Positions 15,880 to 24,184 of a stretch of 64,000 nucleotides of DNA are shown piece after piece. The stretch is taken from positions 62,001 to 126,000 of the forward strand of contig NZ_JAFCLN010000015.1 in the NCBI RefSeq assembly GCF_018129385.1, in the 5' to 3' direction. Numbering within the stretch: position 1 is the first letter of the stretch; each line of letters opens with the position of its first letter. The translations under genes were made by a program, and so were the position numbers. The notes below the pieces were generated by a model that was not told the origin of the DNA, did no database searches, and worked only from the letters and a program-made list of their open reading frames with translations. Source of the stretch: Bradyrhizobium lablabi (lineage in GTDB: Bacteria; Pseudomonadota; Alphaproteobacteria; Rhizobiales; Xanthobacteraceae).

Positions 15880-16103
15880 GATTTCCAGAGATCAGCCATC
15901 TGCTCGTCAGTCGCGAAAGTCGCCCTTCCCTCGCGAATATCGCGCTGGATACGCCGGACCTCTTCCGCCTGAGCCTCGGTCAGCCGGTAATCGCTGGCAT
16001 CCTGTCGCTCCATTTCGCGCAGTACTTCAGCAGCGTCCTCCTGGCGCTCTTTCGGCCAGCGACGTACGCGTTCCATCAGCTCTTCGAGATCGTTCATTTT
16101 CAT
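15867..16103 (-). CDS. Antitoxin of the ParE-like module
   Basis: 78 residues from the ATG at 16103, preceded by GGAAG; a second ATG at 16097 (MNDLEE) is possible. An acidic/basic amphipathic protein (LEELMERVRRWPKERQEDAA, then DYRLTEAQAEEVRRIQRDI) ending in DEQMADLWKSCGL. It resembles the small antitoxins that precede ParE-like toxins in Bradyrhizobium: an N-terminal dimer and likely DNA-binding part and a C-terminal toxin-wrapping part. It lies first, overlapping the toxin by 13 nt, and probably represses its own promoter. Confidence 0.8.
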   Translation of the reverse strand: MKMNDLEELMERVRRWPKERQEDAAEVLREMERQDASDYRLTEAQAEEVRRIQRDIREGRATFATDEQMADLWKSCGL

Positions 16104-16109
16104 ACTTCC

Positions 16110-16115
16110 ATTATA
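16110..16115 (-). promoter_or_regulatory. -10 box of the toxin-antitoxin operon
   Basis: A perfect TATAAT on the minus strand, 6 nt before the antitoxin ATG, implying a very short leader or translation from the downstream ATG. No good -35 hexamer is visible. Short leaders and weak -35 boxes are common at autorepressed toxin-antitoxin promoters. Confidence 0.5.
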
Positions 16116-16236
16116 GCGAATAATTCTGGCTTCGCCACGTGTCCGGTCGGCCAGAATCTCGTACATTGAGGGCATATAGTTCGCCCTGACGCAGGACGAC
16201 ATGCTAGGAATTGATGGCAAAGACGAGGACGCCACC

Positions 16237-16491
16237 TTGAACTTCCTCCTGTCGCTTCTGTTGGCTCTCGCAACCATCTCTCCCGCCCTCGCGGAGATCG
16301 AGCAGAATTGCCGCTTCATCCAGGCAAGGCCCGAGCGCGAGGCCTGCTACAAGCGGCAGGAGGCGGCGCTGGCCGAAAAGCGCAAGCAGGCCGCCGCGCG
16401 TGAGGCGATGCCGCCTTATTCGCCGGAGCAGATGAGCCAGGAAGATGCCGCGCTCAAGTCGACGTTGCGCAGCATCTGCCGCGGCTGCTGA
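16237..16491 (+). CDS. Small secreted hypothetical protein
   Basis: 84 residues if started at TTG 16237, which gives a normal signal peptide (NFLLSLLLALATISPALA, cut before EIEQN). An ATG at 16201 with AGGA before it would add an acidic 12-residue extension (GIDGKDEDAT) that is unusual for a signal. The mature part is about 65 residues and charged, with CRFIQARPEREACYKRQEAALAEKRK and a final CRGC; four cysteines in all. Similar short Cys-containing envelope proteins are common hypotheticals in Bradyrhizobium. No function known. Confidence 0.65.
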   Translation: MNFLLSLLLALATISPALAEIEQNCRFIQARPEREACYKRQEAALAEKRKQAAAREAMPPYSPEQMSQEDAALKSTLRSICRGC

Positions 16492-16498
16492 CTGGACT

Positions 16499-16575
16499 CT
16501 TTTGACGCGTTTTCTTTACGCGAACCGGGTTCCATCCCGCATCAAGTGCGGGACAGGCCCCGCTTGAAAACGCTA
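16499..16575. repeat. Intergenic repeat with a possibly nested hairpin
   Basis: TTTGACGCGTTTTCTTTACGCGAACCGG at the left and CGCTTGAAAACGCT at the right look like the two ends of a common rhizobial intergenic element. Between them lies TCCCGCATCAAGTGCGGGA (16535-16553), a separate hairpin. It may act as a bidirectional terminator between two convergent genes. Confidence 0.55.
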
Positions 16576-17370
16576 TTGCTTGCCCCAATTGCCGGCGCGC
16601 TTTTCGGCGAATGAAGCCAGGCCTTCGGAAGCTTCCGCGGTCTGGCGCCGCGCCGAATGCATCCTGACGAGGCGCGTGTAGGCGGCATCGTCCACCGCCA
16701 TGCCGCCGAATGAGCTCTCCATCGCCAGCGCCTTGGTCTCGGCCATCGCTTCGGGGCCGTTGGCGAGCAACTGCTCGACCATCTTGGCGCCCGCTGCTTC
16801 CAGCCCGGCGAGCGGCACGACGTCGTGCACGAGGCCGATGCGCCGCGCCTCCTCAGCGCCGAAGCGCTCGCCGGTCAGCGCGTAGCGGCGCACCTGGCGC
16901 ACGCCGATGGCGTCGCACAGTTGCGGGATGATGATCGCAGCCGTCAGCCCCCACCGCACTTCGGTGATCGAGAACAGCGCATTGTCGGCGGCGATGACGA
17001 CGTCGCAGGCCGAGATCACGCCGGTGCCACCGCCAAAGCAGCCGCCCTGCACCAGCGCCACCGTCGGGATCGGCAGACGGTTCAGCCGCTGCACGGCCTC
17101 GAACGTCGCGCGCGATACCGCCTCGTTTTCCGCTGACGATTTCGGCCGTACGCCGTTGATCCATTTCAGATCGGCGCCGGCCTGGAAATGCTTGCCATTG
17201 CCCTTCAGCACGACGACGCGAAGATTCGGCTTCCTGCCGAGTTCATCCATCGCCGCCAGCACGCCGTTGATCAGGCCGGCGTCATAGGCGTTGTTCACCT
17301 CCGGGCGGTTGAGCGTCACGGTGGCGACCCCGCGCGCATCGAGATCCCACAGGACAGGGTTTTCGGACAT
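16573..17370 (-). CDS. Enoyl-CoA hydratase/isomerase family protein
   Basis: 265 residues, crotonase fold. The CoA oxyanion-hole segments are visible: HFQAGADLKWINGV (about residues 60-73) and the GGCFGGGTGVISACDVVIA block (about 107-125). The usual hydratase glutamates are not both obvious (ALFSITEVRWGLT carries one candidate). The C-terminal helix FAEKRAGNWGKQ is typical. It hydrates or isomerises an enoyl-CoA in the cytoplasm. It is divergent from the ketopantoate-reductase-like gene, so the shared 165-nt region must hold both promoters. The substrate is unknown. Confidence 0.85.
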   Translation of the reverse strand: MSENPVLWDLDARGVATVTLNRPEVNNAYDAGLINGVLAAMDELGRKPNLRVVVLKGNGKHFQAGADLKWINGVRPKSSAENEAVSRATFEAVQRLNRLPIPTVALVQGGCFGGGTGVISACDVVIAADNALFSITEVRWGLTAAIIIPQLCDAIGVRQVRRYALTGERFGAEEARRIGLVHDVVPLAGLEAAGAKMVEQLLANGPEAMAETKALAMESSFGGMAVDDAAYTRLVRMHSARRQTAEASEGLASFAEKRAGNWGKQ

Positions 17371-17535
17371 CAGGCATTCCCTCGTTCAGGTCTTTTGCGG
17401 CCGGACAATAAGCCCAACGCGACCGGATTGATCCATCAATTTCTGCGGGGCCTGTGCCGCAAACCGCGTGGTTGCATCGCGAGCCAAGCTTGTGGAAACT
17501 GGCCTCCCGCCACCGATCCCGATTGGGAAATCTCC

Positions 17536-18510
17536 ATGCGCATTTGCATTTTCGGCGCAGGCGCCGTCGGTAGCCATCTTGCGGTACGGCTTGCGCTGGC
17601 CGGGAACGACGTGTCCTGCGTGATGCGCGGACCGCATCTGGCAGCCGTCAAGGCGAACGGCCTGACGCTTCGTGTCGGCGACGCCGAATTCAAGGCCAAG
17701 GTGAATGTGTCCGACGATCCCGCCGCACTGGGTGCGCAGGATTTTGTCATCAGCACCTTGAAGGCGACCGGCGTTGCCGCGCTCGCCACCGGCCTCCGGC
17801 CGCTGCTGCACGAAGAGACCGCCGTGGTGTTCGCGCAAAACGGCATTCCCTGGTGGTACGACATCGGGCTGCCAAAGGACCATCCGCCGACGCCCGACCT
17901 CGGCTTTCTCGATCCGGGCGGCGCATTGCGCGCGGCAGTTCCGAAGCAGCGCATCATCGGCGGCGTGATTTTTTCCTCGAACGAAGTCGTCGCACCCGGC
18001 ATCGTCGCCAATCTTTCGCCGGAAAGAAACATGCTCCTGGCCGGCGAATGCGATGATGGCGGGGGCGAGCGCATTGCGCACCTGCGCGCCATACTCGAGG
18101 CAGCGCAGATCGCTTCCGCCGCGGTGGCGCGGATCAGGGAAACCATCTGGTCAAAGCTACTCACCAATATGTCGATGTCGGTGCTGTGCCTGCTCACCGG
18201 ACAGACCGCGCGCGGCGTGCGCGACGATCCTTCGCTGGCCGATGTCATCCCGCGCATGCTCGATGAAGCCAACGCGGTGGCACAGAGCTGCTGTCCCGGC
18301 GTCAGGCGCGTGACGCGCTCGGGCCCGGCGCCCAACCATAAGCCCTCCATTTTGCAGGACTATGAACTCGGCCGCGTCATGGAGATCGACACGCTGGTCC
18401 GCGCCCCCGCCGCCTTTGCACGCGCCGTCGATCTGTCGACGCCGATGCTCGATTTCATGGCCGCGCTGGCGATCCAGAAGGCACGCGAGAAAGGCCTGTA
18501 CCCACCCTAG
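17536..18510 (+). CDS. Ketopantoate reductase (ApbA/PanE) family protein
   Basis: 324 residues from the ATG at 17536. N-terminal NADP-binding motif MRICIFGAGAVGSHLAVRLA (GxGxxG), then VISTLKATGV and VVFAQNGIPWWY. The C-terminal ApbA_C domain includes WSKLLTNMSMSVLCLLTG and the ELGRVMEIDTLVR segment matching the family's catalytic ExD region. PanE makes pantoate for CoA synthesis, but rhizobia carry several paralogues in catabolic clusters that act on other 2-keto or 3-keto acids. A second member lies at 33349-34350. It is followed by an IclR regulator on the same strand. Confidence 0.85.
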   Translation: MRICIFGAGAVGSHLAVRLALAGNDVSCVMRGPHLAAVKANGLTLRVGDAEFKAKVNVSDDPAALGAQDFVISTLKATGVAALATGLRPLLHEETAVVFAQNGIPWWYDIGLPKDHPPTPDLGFLDPGGALRAAVPKQRIIGGVIFSSNEVVAPGIVANLSPERNMLLAGECDDGGGERIAHLRAILEAAQIASAAVARIRETIWSKLLTNMSMSVLCLLTGQTARGVRDDPSLADVIPRMLDEANAVAQSCCPGVRRVTRSGPAPNHKPSILQDYELGRVMEIDTLVRAPAAFARAVDLSTPMLDFMAALAIQKAREKGLYPP

Positions 18511-18578
18511 CAGCAAACTTTTCGTCATCGCCGGGATCGGATACATCGATGGTGACGATGTCCGGCAAGGTTTGACGA

Positions 18579-19352
18579 ATGAAGAAAGCGAAGAAGGCGC
18601 CACAGCCCGGGGCTCCGGCACTCGAAAAGGGTCTGGACCTGCTGGAGGCGCTGGCCGCGGAGTCGCGCGGCCTGAGCCAGAAACAGCTCGCCGAGCGCGT
18701 CGGGCGTTCCGTCGGTGAAATCTTCCGGATGCTGGGCGCGCTGGAGCGCCGCGGCTATGTCAGCCGTGATCCCGCCACTTCGGAATATACGCTGACGCTG
18801 AAACTGTTCCGGATCGCCTCGCAATTCCCGCCGACCGAGCGGCTGCTACAGGCGGCGCTGCCCGTCATGGAGCAACTGGCGAGCCGGGTGAAGCTGTCGT
18901 GCCATCTCACGGTGCTGCATGGCGAGCAGTTCATGGTGATCGCGCGCATCGAGCCGGAATGGCTGATGGGCTGGTCGGTCAAGGTCGGCGCGGTGTTTCC
19001 GCTGACGCAGCAATATGCCTCCGCCAAAGTGCTGGCAGCCTACCAGCTCGAAGGGCGGCGCAACGAGCTTGCCGAAGTGATCGCCGCCCATGATCGCATC
19101 AGCGGCAAGAAGGCGCTGGCGGCACTCGACCGCATTTCGGCCGAGGGCGGCAACTTCTCCAACGACGACGGCTATACCCGCATTCTCGCCTATAGCTGCC
19201 CGATCGTCGAAGCATCCGGCCGGGCGGTTGCGGCATTGACGGTGCCGCTGGTGCGGCAGGACAAAATCCCGGCGAACGAAGCGGCCGCCATCGCGAGCGA
19301 ACTGAAGGCCGCGGCGAAGACGGTGTCGGAGAAGATCGGCGCCAGTATGTAG
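18579..19352 (+). CDS. IclR-family transcriptional regulator
   Basis: 257 residues. An N-terminal winged HTH (ALEKGLDLLEALAAESRGLS, QKQLAERVGRSVGEIFRML, then ERRGYVSRDPATSEYTLTL) is joined to an IclR effector-binding domain (HLTVLHGEQFMVIARIEP through YTRILAYSCPIVEASGRAVAALTV). IclR proteins sense small organic acids and control nearby catabolic genes. The ketopantoate-reductase-like gene just upstream and the enoyl-CoA hydratase beyond it are likely targets. A palindromic repeat follows the stop. Confidence 0.92.
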   Translation: MKKAKKAPQPGAPALEKGLDLLEALAAESRGLSQKQLAERVGRSVGEIFRMLGALERRGYVSRDPATSEYTLTLKLFRIASQFPPTERLLQAALPVMEQLASRVKLSCHLTVLHGEQFMVIARIEPEWLMGWSVKVGAVFPLTQQYASAKVLAAYQLEGRRNELAEVIAAHDRISGKKALAALDRISAEGGNFSNDDGYTRILAYSCPIVEASGRAVAALTVPLVRQDKIPANEAAAIASELKAAAKTVSEKIGASM

Positions 19353-19370
19353 CTGGCAAGGCCCATCACC

Positions 19371-19455
19371 CGTCATTGCGAGGAGCGTCAGCGACGAAGC
19401 AATCCAGCTTTGATGCAAAGGAAGCTGGATTGCTTCGCTTCGCTCGCAATCACGG
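19371..19455. repeat. Palindromic repeat (CGTCATTGCGAGGAGCG type)
   Basis: Second copy of the element at 13019: CGTCATTGCGAGGAGCGTCAGCGACGAAGCAATCCAGCTT with its complementary arm ending CGCTTCGCTCGCAATCACGG. It lies between the convergent IclR and SDR genes, where it may help end both transcripts. Confidence 0.88.
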
Positions 19456-19472
19456 AAGAGAGACTCTCCGCG

Positions 19473-20234
19473 CTAGGCCACCGTCATTCCGGCGTCGACG
19501 ACCCAGGCTGCGCCGTTGACATGCGCGGCCTCGTCGGAGGCGAGAAACGCGACGACGTCGGCGATGTTTTCCGGCTTGCCGTAGGGGGCAGAACCCGCCC
19601 GCCGCGCGCCGGATGAGCGGCGGCGCGCCTGCTCATCCAGCTCGCGGATCATCCGTGACTCGATCGGGCCGGGAAGGATGGCGTTGACGCGAATTCCTTT
19701 TCCGGTGACTTCGAGCGCCGCCGTGCGCGTCAGCCCCAGCACAGCGTGCTTCGACGCCACATAGCCTGCAATCCCGGCCCTTCCCCGGATCGCCGAGGTC
19801 GAGGCGGTGTTGACGATCGCGCCCCGCCCGCGCGGCAGCATTCTCGCCAGCACGTGCTTCAGGCCGAGGAAGACGCCCTTCACGTTGACCTGAAACAGGC
19901 GATCGAACATCTCGTCCGGATATTCGTGCAACGGCGCCACCACGCCCTCGATACCGGCATTGTTGGCGAAGATGCCGATCGGTCCCAGCCGGTCTTCGAC
20001 GGCCTCGACATACGCCGCCGTCTCCAACGCGCTGGAGACATCGGCGCGAACCGCCATGGCCTTGCAGCCGGCGGCCTCAACCAATCCGGCGGTGGCACGC
20101 GCCGCCGCCTCGTCGATATCGACGAGCGCGACCGCACTGCTCATCCGCGCGAGCCGCAGCGCGATCGCCCGGCCGATATCACCGCCACCGCCGGTGACGA
20201 GCGCCACCGGCCGGGTCGTCTCCAGCCCGCTCAC
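19473..20234 (-). CDS. Short-chain dehydrogenase/reductase
   Basis: 253 residues. Classical SDR: TGGGGDIG cofactor motif (about residues 14-21), an acidic residue after the second strand (LVDIDE, favouring NAD), NNAGIEG (about 90), catalytic Ser in VNTASTSAIRG, and YVASK (Tyr/Lys about 157-161). The C-terminus ends HVNGAAWVVDAGM. Its start overlaps the binding-protein stop by 4 nt (ATGA). It is last gene of the PhyH, decarboxylase-like, binding protein, SDR operon and probably oxidises or reduces an intermediate of that pathway. Confidence 0.9.
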   Translation of the reverse strand: MSGLETTRPVALVTGGGGDIGRAIALRLARMSSAVALVDIDEAAARATAGLVEAAGCKAMAVRADVSSALETAAYVEAVEDRLGPIGIFANNAGIEGVVAPLHEYPDEMFDRLFQVNVKGVFLGLKHVLARMLPRGRGAIVNTASTSAIRGRAGIAGYVASKHAVLGLTRTAALEVTGKGIRVNAILPGPIESRMIRELDEQARRRSSGARRAGSAPYGKPENIADVVAFLASDEAAHVNGAAWVVDAGMTVA

Positions 20235-21472
20235 GACTTCAGGAAGTCACAGCCGCCCCCTTCCAGGGGACGCCAGGCTTCTTCGGGCGGGATGGTCTTG
20301 ATCAGCTTGTAGTAGTCCCAGGGATATTTGGACTCCTCTGGCTTCTTCACCTCGAACAGATACATGTTGTGCAGCTTGCGGCCGTCGGCGCGGATGGTGC
20401 CCTTGCCGAACAGCGGATCGTCGGTTGGCAGCTTCTTCATTTCCTGCACCACGGCTTTGCCGTCGTTCGACGCACCGAGCGCGTCGACCGCCTTGAGATA
20501 GTGCAGGGTCGCAGCGTACACGCCGGCCTGAAGCGCGGTCGGGTAACGGTTGTTGTTGCGGGGCGCAAAACGCTTGGCCCAGGCGCGAGTGCCCTCGTTC
20601 AAATCCCAATAGAAGGACTCGGTGAATTGCAGGTTCTGCGCGACTTTCAGGCCGAGCGAATGGACGTCGCTAAGATACAGGACGGTCGCGACGACGCGCT
20701 GTCCGCCTTGCGGAATGCCAAACTCCACGGATTGCTTGATGGAGGTGATGGTGTCGCCGCCGGCATTGATCAGAGCAACGATCTGCGCCTTCGAGGCCTG
20801 CGCCTGGAGCAGGAACGAGGAAAAATCCTGGCTGTTGATCGGGGTGCGAACGCCGCCCGCGACGGTGCCGCCGAGCTTCTGCACCACGTTCTTGACTTCC
20901 GCCTCCATGGCGTGGCCGAAGGCATAGTCGGCCGTCAGCGTGAACCAGCTCTTGCCCCCCGCGGCGAACACCGCCCGCGCCGTTCCGGTCGAGAGGGCGT
21001 AGGTGTCGTAGGTCCAGTGCACCAGGTTCGGCGAGCACGACTTGCCGGTCAGATCGGACGATGACGCACCCGAAACCAGCAGAACCTTGTTGTTCTGCTG
21101 GACGAGGTTGCGCACGGCGAGCGCGACCGCTGAGTTGGGCACATCGACGATGGCATCGACGCCGCTGCGGTCCATCCATTCGCGGGCGATGTTGGCGCCG
21201 AGATCGGCCTTGTTCATATGATCGCCGCTGACCACCTCGATCGGCCGCTTCATCTTGTGCGGCCCGGCCTGAAAATCCTCCACCGCCATCTTCGCGGCGG
21301 CAACCGATCCCGGTCCGGTGGTGTCGGCATAGAGGCTCGACATGTCCGTGAGCACGCCGATTTTCAGCGGCTTGGTGTCGTCGGCCCGTGCAGCGAAACT
21401 GCACAGGCCCAAAGCCAGTCCGCCAACACCGGCCAGCAGCCGGCGGCGGCTCAACGGATAAAGCCATCTCAT
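20231..21472 (-). CDS. ABC transporter substrate-binding protein, LivK-like (Peripla_BP_6), orphan
   Basis: 413 residues. Twin-arginine-like signal (SRRRLLAGVGGLALGL, cut near ARADD). The mature domain begins LKIGVLTDMSSLYADTTG, the type I periplasmic binding fold used by branched-chain amino acid/amide/aromatic-acid ABC systems. No permease or ATPase is adjacent; the gene is embedded between a decarboxylase-like gene and an SDR, and overlaps the SDR by 4 nt. It is clearly paralogous to the orphan at 41516-42721. It likely supplies a ligand to a Liv system encoded elsewhere. Confidence 0.9.
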   Translation of the reverse strand: MRWLYPLSRRRLLAGVGGLALGLCSFAARADDTKPLKIGVLTDMSSLYADTTGPGSVAAAKMAVEDFQAGPHKMKRPIEVVSGDHMNKADLGANIAREWMDRSGVDAIVDVPNSAVALAVRNLVQQNNKVLLVSGASSSDLTGKSCSPNLVHWTYDTYALSTGTARAVFAAGGKSWFTLTADYAFGHAMEAEVKNVVQKLGGTVAGGVRTPINSQDFSSFLLQAQASKAQIVALINAGGDTITSIKQSVEFGIPQGGQRVVATVLYLSDVHSLGLKVAQNLQFTESFYWDLNEGTRAWAKRFAPRNNNRYPTALQAGVYAATLHYLKAVDALGASNDGKAVVQEMKKLPTDDPLFGKGTIRADGRKLHNMYLFEVKKPEESKYPWDYYKLIKTIPPEEAWRPLEGGGCDFLKS

Positions 21473-21558
21473 GGTTCAACCTCCTTTTGTCTGGCATGAG
21501 ACCTCATGGTCCCCGCCAATGGCGTCCCGCGCGTGCATCGCGCGCGGAATCGTTTCGC

Positions 21559-22356
21559 TTACGGAATCAGGCGCTCGATCAGGCGCCGGTCTTCAACCTC
21601 AAAGCCCCCGCCATAGACGTCTGACACCATGAAATGTGCGCCGAGGATTTCCGGCTCGAGATCGGCGATCGGATCGTACTCGCAGGGATACAGTTTCATG
21701 GACGCGCGGCCCGGCACCGGCGCGGAATATTTCAGCGGCGTGCGGCGGTAGGCGATGTCGGCATAGGCGGTTTCGAGGCGCTCGGGATGCGGCACGCGGC
21801 GCACGTGGATTTCACCGGCCGGCAGTTCCGCGCCATCGACGATGCGGATGACCGGCGCACCGGCGTCGGGTGTGAAGGAGAAATCGGCCAGAGGAATGCC
21901 GCGCCGCCTGACCCAGCCCGAGATCGAACCGTCCGGCCGCTCGTCGAAAGCGTAATGGGTATCCTTCTTGGTGTAGCCGAAGACTTCGCGACCGGCGCAG
22001 ATGCCCATGGGGTCGCTGCAATACATGTAGATGTGTGTCTCCGTGAACAGCCCCTTGTGACGAACCGGCACCGTGATCATCAGGTCGAACATCTGTCCGG
22101 CATGCACCGCCAGCGTATGGCCGGGCGAGAGCATGAAGCGGAAGGCGACGCGATCGCTGGCGATCTCGAACGGCGTGTTTGAGAGCAACGTCTTCACCTT
22201 GGCTGGCGCGACACGCGTCATGATCTCGAGCGTGCGCAGCGTGCAGCCCCATTCCACCGGGTAGGCCGGGGCGTAGGGCGGATTGACGCCGCTGTTCGGC
22301 TTCAACTGGTAGGCGCCAAACATGCGGCGCTTCGCGTCGTCGAGGTCAGTCATCAT
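21559..22356 (-). CDS. Acetoacetate decarboxylase family protein
   Basis: 265 residues of the acetoacetate decarboxylase-like family (PF06314). The segment GREVFGYTKKDTHY (about residues 120-133) corresponds to the region of the Schiff-base lysine in true decarboxylases, and a lysine pair is present here. MILSPGH-type and PVRHKGLFTETHIYMYC segments fit the cone fold. Many members are not decarboxylases but act on other keto acids. Two tandem Met are possible at the start. It sits between the PhyH dioxygenase and the ABC binding protein in the same operon, so it probably processes the dioxygenase product. Confidence 0.82.
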   Translation of the reverse strand: MMTDLDDAKRRMFGAYQLKPNSGVNPPYAPAYPVEWGCTLRTLEIMTRVAPAKVKTLLSNTPFEIASDRVAFRFMLSPGHTLAVHAGQMFDLMITVPVRHKGLFTETHIYMYCSDPMGICAGREVFGYTKKDTHYAFDERPDGSISGWVRRRGIPLADFSFTPDAGAPVIRIVDGAELPAGEIHVRRVPHPERLETAYADIAYRRTPLKYSAPVPGRASMKLYPCEYDPIADLEPEILGAHFMVSDVYGGGFEVEDRRLIERLIP

Positions 22357-22386
22357 GCTTCCTTGAAATTTTTCCGGAACTCGCGA

Positions 22387-23214
22387 TCACCGGATCGCGG
22401 CGATTTTCGCGTTGTTCATCAGCACTTTCTGCTGATCGCCCATGACGGCGGCGTGGAATGCAACGGCGGCTTCCGACAAGTCCGCGTCCGGCGCGCGCTC
22501 GGGTGCAAAATTGTTGAAGCGATCCACCCCGCGAACCAGCGTCGCGCTGTCGTTGGTCCCGACCGTTTGCCGGACATGCGTTGGCAGATAGCGGACCGCA
22601 AAGCCGATCCGGCGCTTGGCCGACGGATTTGGATCGGAACCATGGATCAGCCGGACATGATGCAGCGACATCTCACCCGGCTGTAGTTCCATCATCACGG
22701 CCTGGCGCTCATCGACATCCACGGCGATTTCCTGGCCGCGCGTCAGCAGATTGTCGGAGGCATAGGTGTCGCGGTGTGCGATCTGCTCGAGCGTCTGGGT
22801 CGAGGGAATGACACGCATCGCCCCGTTCTCGGCCGTGCTCTCCGACAGCGCCACCCACGCCGTCACGATGTCGGCGGGTTCGAGGCCCCAATAGGTCGAG
22901 TCCTGGTGCCACGACACGAAGCCGGGGTCGCGCGGCTCCTTGATGAAGAAGGTGCTGCTCCAGCAGAGGATATCGGGCCCGATCACGCTTTCGACGGCAT
23001 CGAGGATTCCGGGATGCCGGATCAGGCCGTCAAGCCAGGTGAACAGCAGATGGCTCTTGTGCCGCATCGAGCCCTTGAGGGGCCCCTGTGTTGCTTCATG
23101 GGTTTCGAGTTTCCGGCGGATACCGGCGGCCTCCTCGGCCGAGAACGCCCGGATCGGGGCGTAGTATCCGTACTGGCGGTAATGCGTGACGGCAGCTTCG
23201 GGGAGATGGCCCAT
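22387..23214 (-). CDS. Phytanoyl-CoA dioxygenase (PhyH) family Fe(II)/2-oxoglutarate oxygenase
   Basis: 275 residues. The facial triad is visible: H-x-D in VSWHQDSTYWGL (about residues 99-105) and the distal His in EMSLHHVRLIHGSDPN (about 190), with an Arg for 2-oxoglutarate in KRRIGFAVRYLP. IKEPRDPG before HxD is typical of PhyH. Such enzymes hydroxylate acyl-CoAs, betaines, phosphonates and other small molecules. It is the first gene of a four-gene operon, with AAGGGA before the ATG. A strong inverted repeat just upstream (23228-23261) marks it as tightly regulated. Confidence 0.88.
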   Translation of the reverse strand: MGHLPEAAVTHYRQYGYYAPIRAFSAEEAAGIRRKLETHEATQGPLKGSMRHKSHLLFTWLDGLIRHPGILDAVESVIGPDILCWSSTFFIKEPRDPGFVSWHQDSTYWGLEPADIVTAWVALSESTAENGAMRVIPSTQTLEQIAHRDTYASDNLLTRGQEIAVDVDERQAVMMELQPGEMSLHHVRLIHGSDPNPSAKRRIGFAVRYLPTHVRQTVGTNDSATLVRGVDRFNNFAPERAPDADLSEAAVAFHAAVMGDQQKVLMNNAKIAAIR

Positions 23215-23227
23215 TGCGTTCCCTTAA

Positions 23228-23261
23228 TTTCATATATGATTTTATTATTACATATATGAAA
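23228..23261. promoter_or_regulatory. AT-rich inverted repeat (operator) before the PhyH operon
   Basis: TTTCATATATG at 23228-23238 and CATATATGAAA at 23251-23261, perfect inverted arms 12 nt apart. Each arm holds the self-complementary CATATATG, with centres 20 bp (two turns) apart. A TTGACT at 23277-23282 on the minus strand could be a -35 box, placing the upstream arm over the -10. Probably bound by a dimeric regulator, perhaps GntR-type. Confidence 0.65.
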
Positions 23262-23392
23262 TAGATTTTCCCGACGAGTCAAGCCGCAGCCTTCGACAGG
23301 TTCCAGGGCGGGCCAAAATCCCGGTTGTCAGCCCGCAGCGTCGCCGCCTAGATGAGATTCAAATCATTTAAAGAAAATCGGGAGACTCGCTG

Positions 23393-24175
23393 ATGCACGT
23401 CAAAGGTAAAGTCTGCGTCGTTACCGGCGGCGCCAGCGGCATCGGCGAAGCGGTAGCGCGCGCCTGGGCGGAGGCCGGCGCGCGCGGCGTCGTGGTCGCC
23501 GATCTCAAGACCTCGCGCGAGCGGCTCGCGGCGGTTGCGGGCGACATCGACGGGCTCGCGGTGACCTGCGACGTCGGCCTGGAGGAAGACATCAAGGCGC
23601 TGATCGCGGCGGCGGAGGACAAATACGGGCCGGTCGACGTCTTCTTCTCCAACGCCGGCCTGTCGCGCAAGGGACAGGAAACGGCGTCGGATGCCGACTG
23701 GGACGTGAGCTGGCGCGTGCATGTGATGAGCCATGTGTTCGCGGCACGTGCGCTGGTCCCTGGCATGCTCGCGCGCGGCTCCGGCTATCTGCTCAGCACT
23801 GCGTCTGCCGCGGGGCTGCTCGCCTCGCTCAACTCGATGCCGTACGGCGTAACCAAGAGCGCCGCGGTGGCGCTCGCCGAACATCTTGCCATCCAGTATG
23901 GCGACCGCGGCATCTGCGTTTCCGTGTTGTGCCCGCAATCGGTGCAGACCGGGATGACCACGCCCGGCCCGAGCGCTGCGCGCGTCGACGGCGTGCTACA
24001 GCCGCCGGAAGTGGCGCGCATGGTGATCGAGGCGATGGCGGAAGAGCGTTTCCTCATCCTCTCGCACCCCACCGTGCAGGAATACATGCAGCGCAAGGCC
24101 ACCAACCGCGACCGCTGGCTCTCCGGCATGCGCCGCCTGCGCGACAAGATCTATGGCGCGCCGCAGTCGGCGTGA
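23393..24175 (+). CDS. Short-chain dehydrogenase/reductase
   Basis: 260 residues. TGGASGIG (about residues 11-18), VVADLK acidic switch for NAD, SNAGLSRKG in place of the usual NNAG, catalytic STASAAGLL (Ser) and YGVTK (Tyr/Lys about 153-157). The C-terminal extension (HPTVQEYMQRKATNRDRWLSG) is found in SDRs with a ruffled substrate lid. It is transcribed away from the PhyH operon with GGGAG upstream of the ATG. The substrate is unknown. Confidence 0.88.
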   Translation: MHVKGKVCVVTGGASGIGEAVARAWAEAGARGVVVADLKTSRERLAAVAGDIDGLAVTCDVGLEEDIKALIAAAEDKYGPVDVFFSNAGLSRKGQETASDADWDVSWRVHVMSHVFAARALVPGMLARGSGYLLSTASAAGLLASLNSMPYGVTKSAAVALAEHLAIQYGDRGICVSVLCPQSVQTGMTTPGPSAARVDGVLQPPEVARMVIEAMAEERFLILSHPTVQEYMQRKATNRDRWLSGMRRLRDKIYGAPQSA

Positions 24176-24184
24176 AGGAAAGAG

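Noticed and set aside
21559..22356. Assignment as true acetoacetate decarboxylase (Adc).
   Set aside because: No solventogenic genes nearby and the family contains many non-decarboxylases. Only family membership is claimed.
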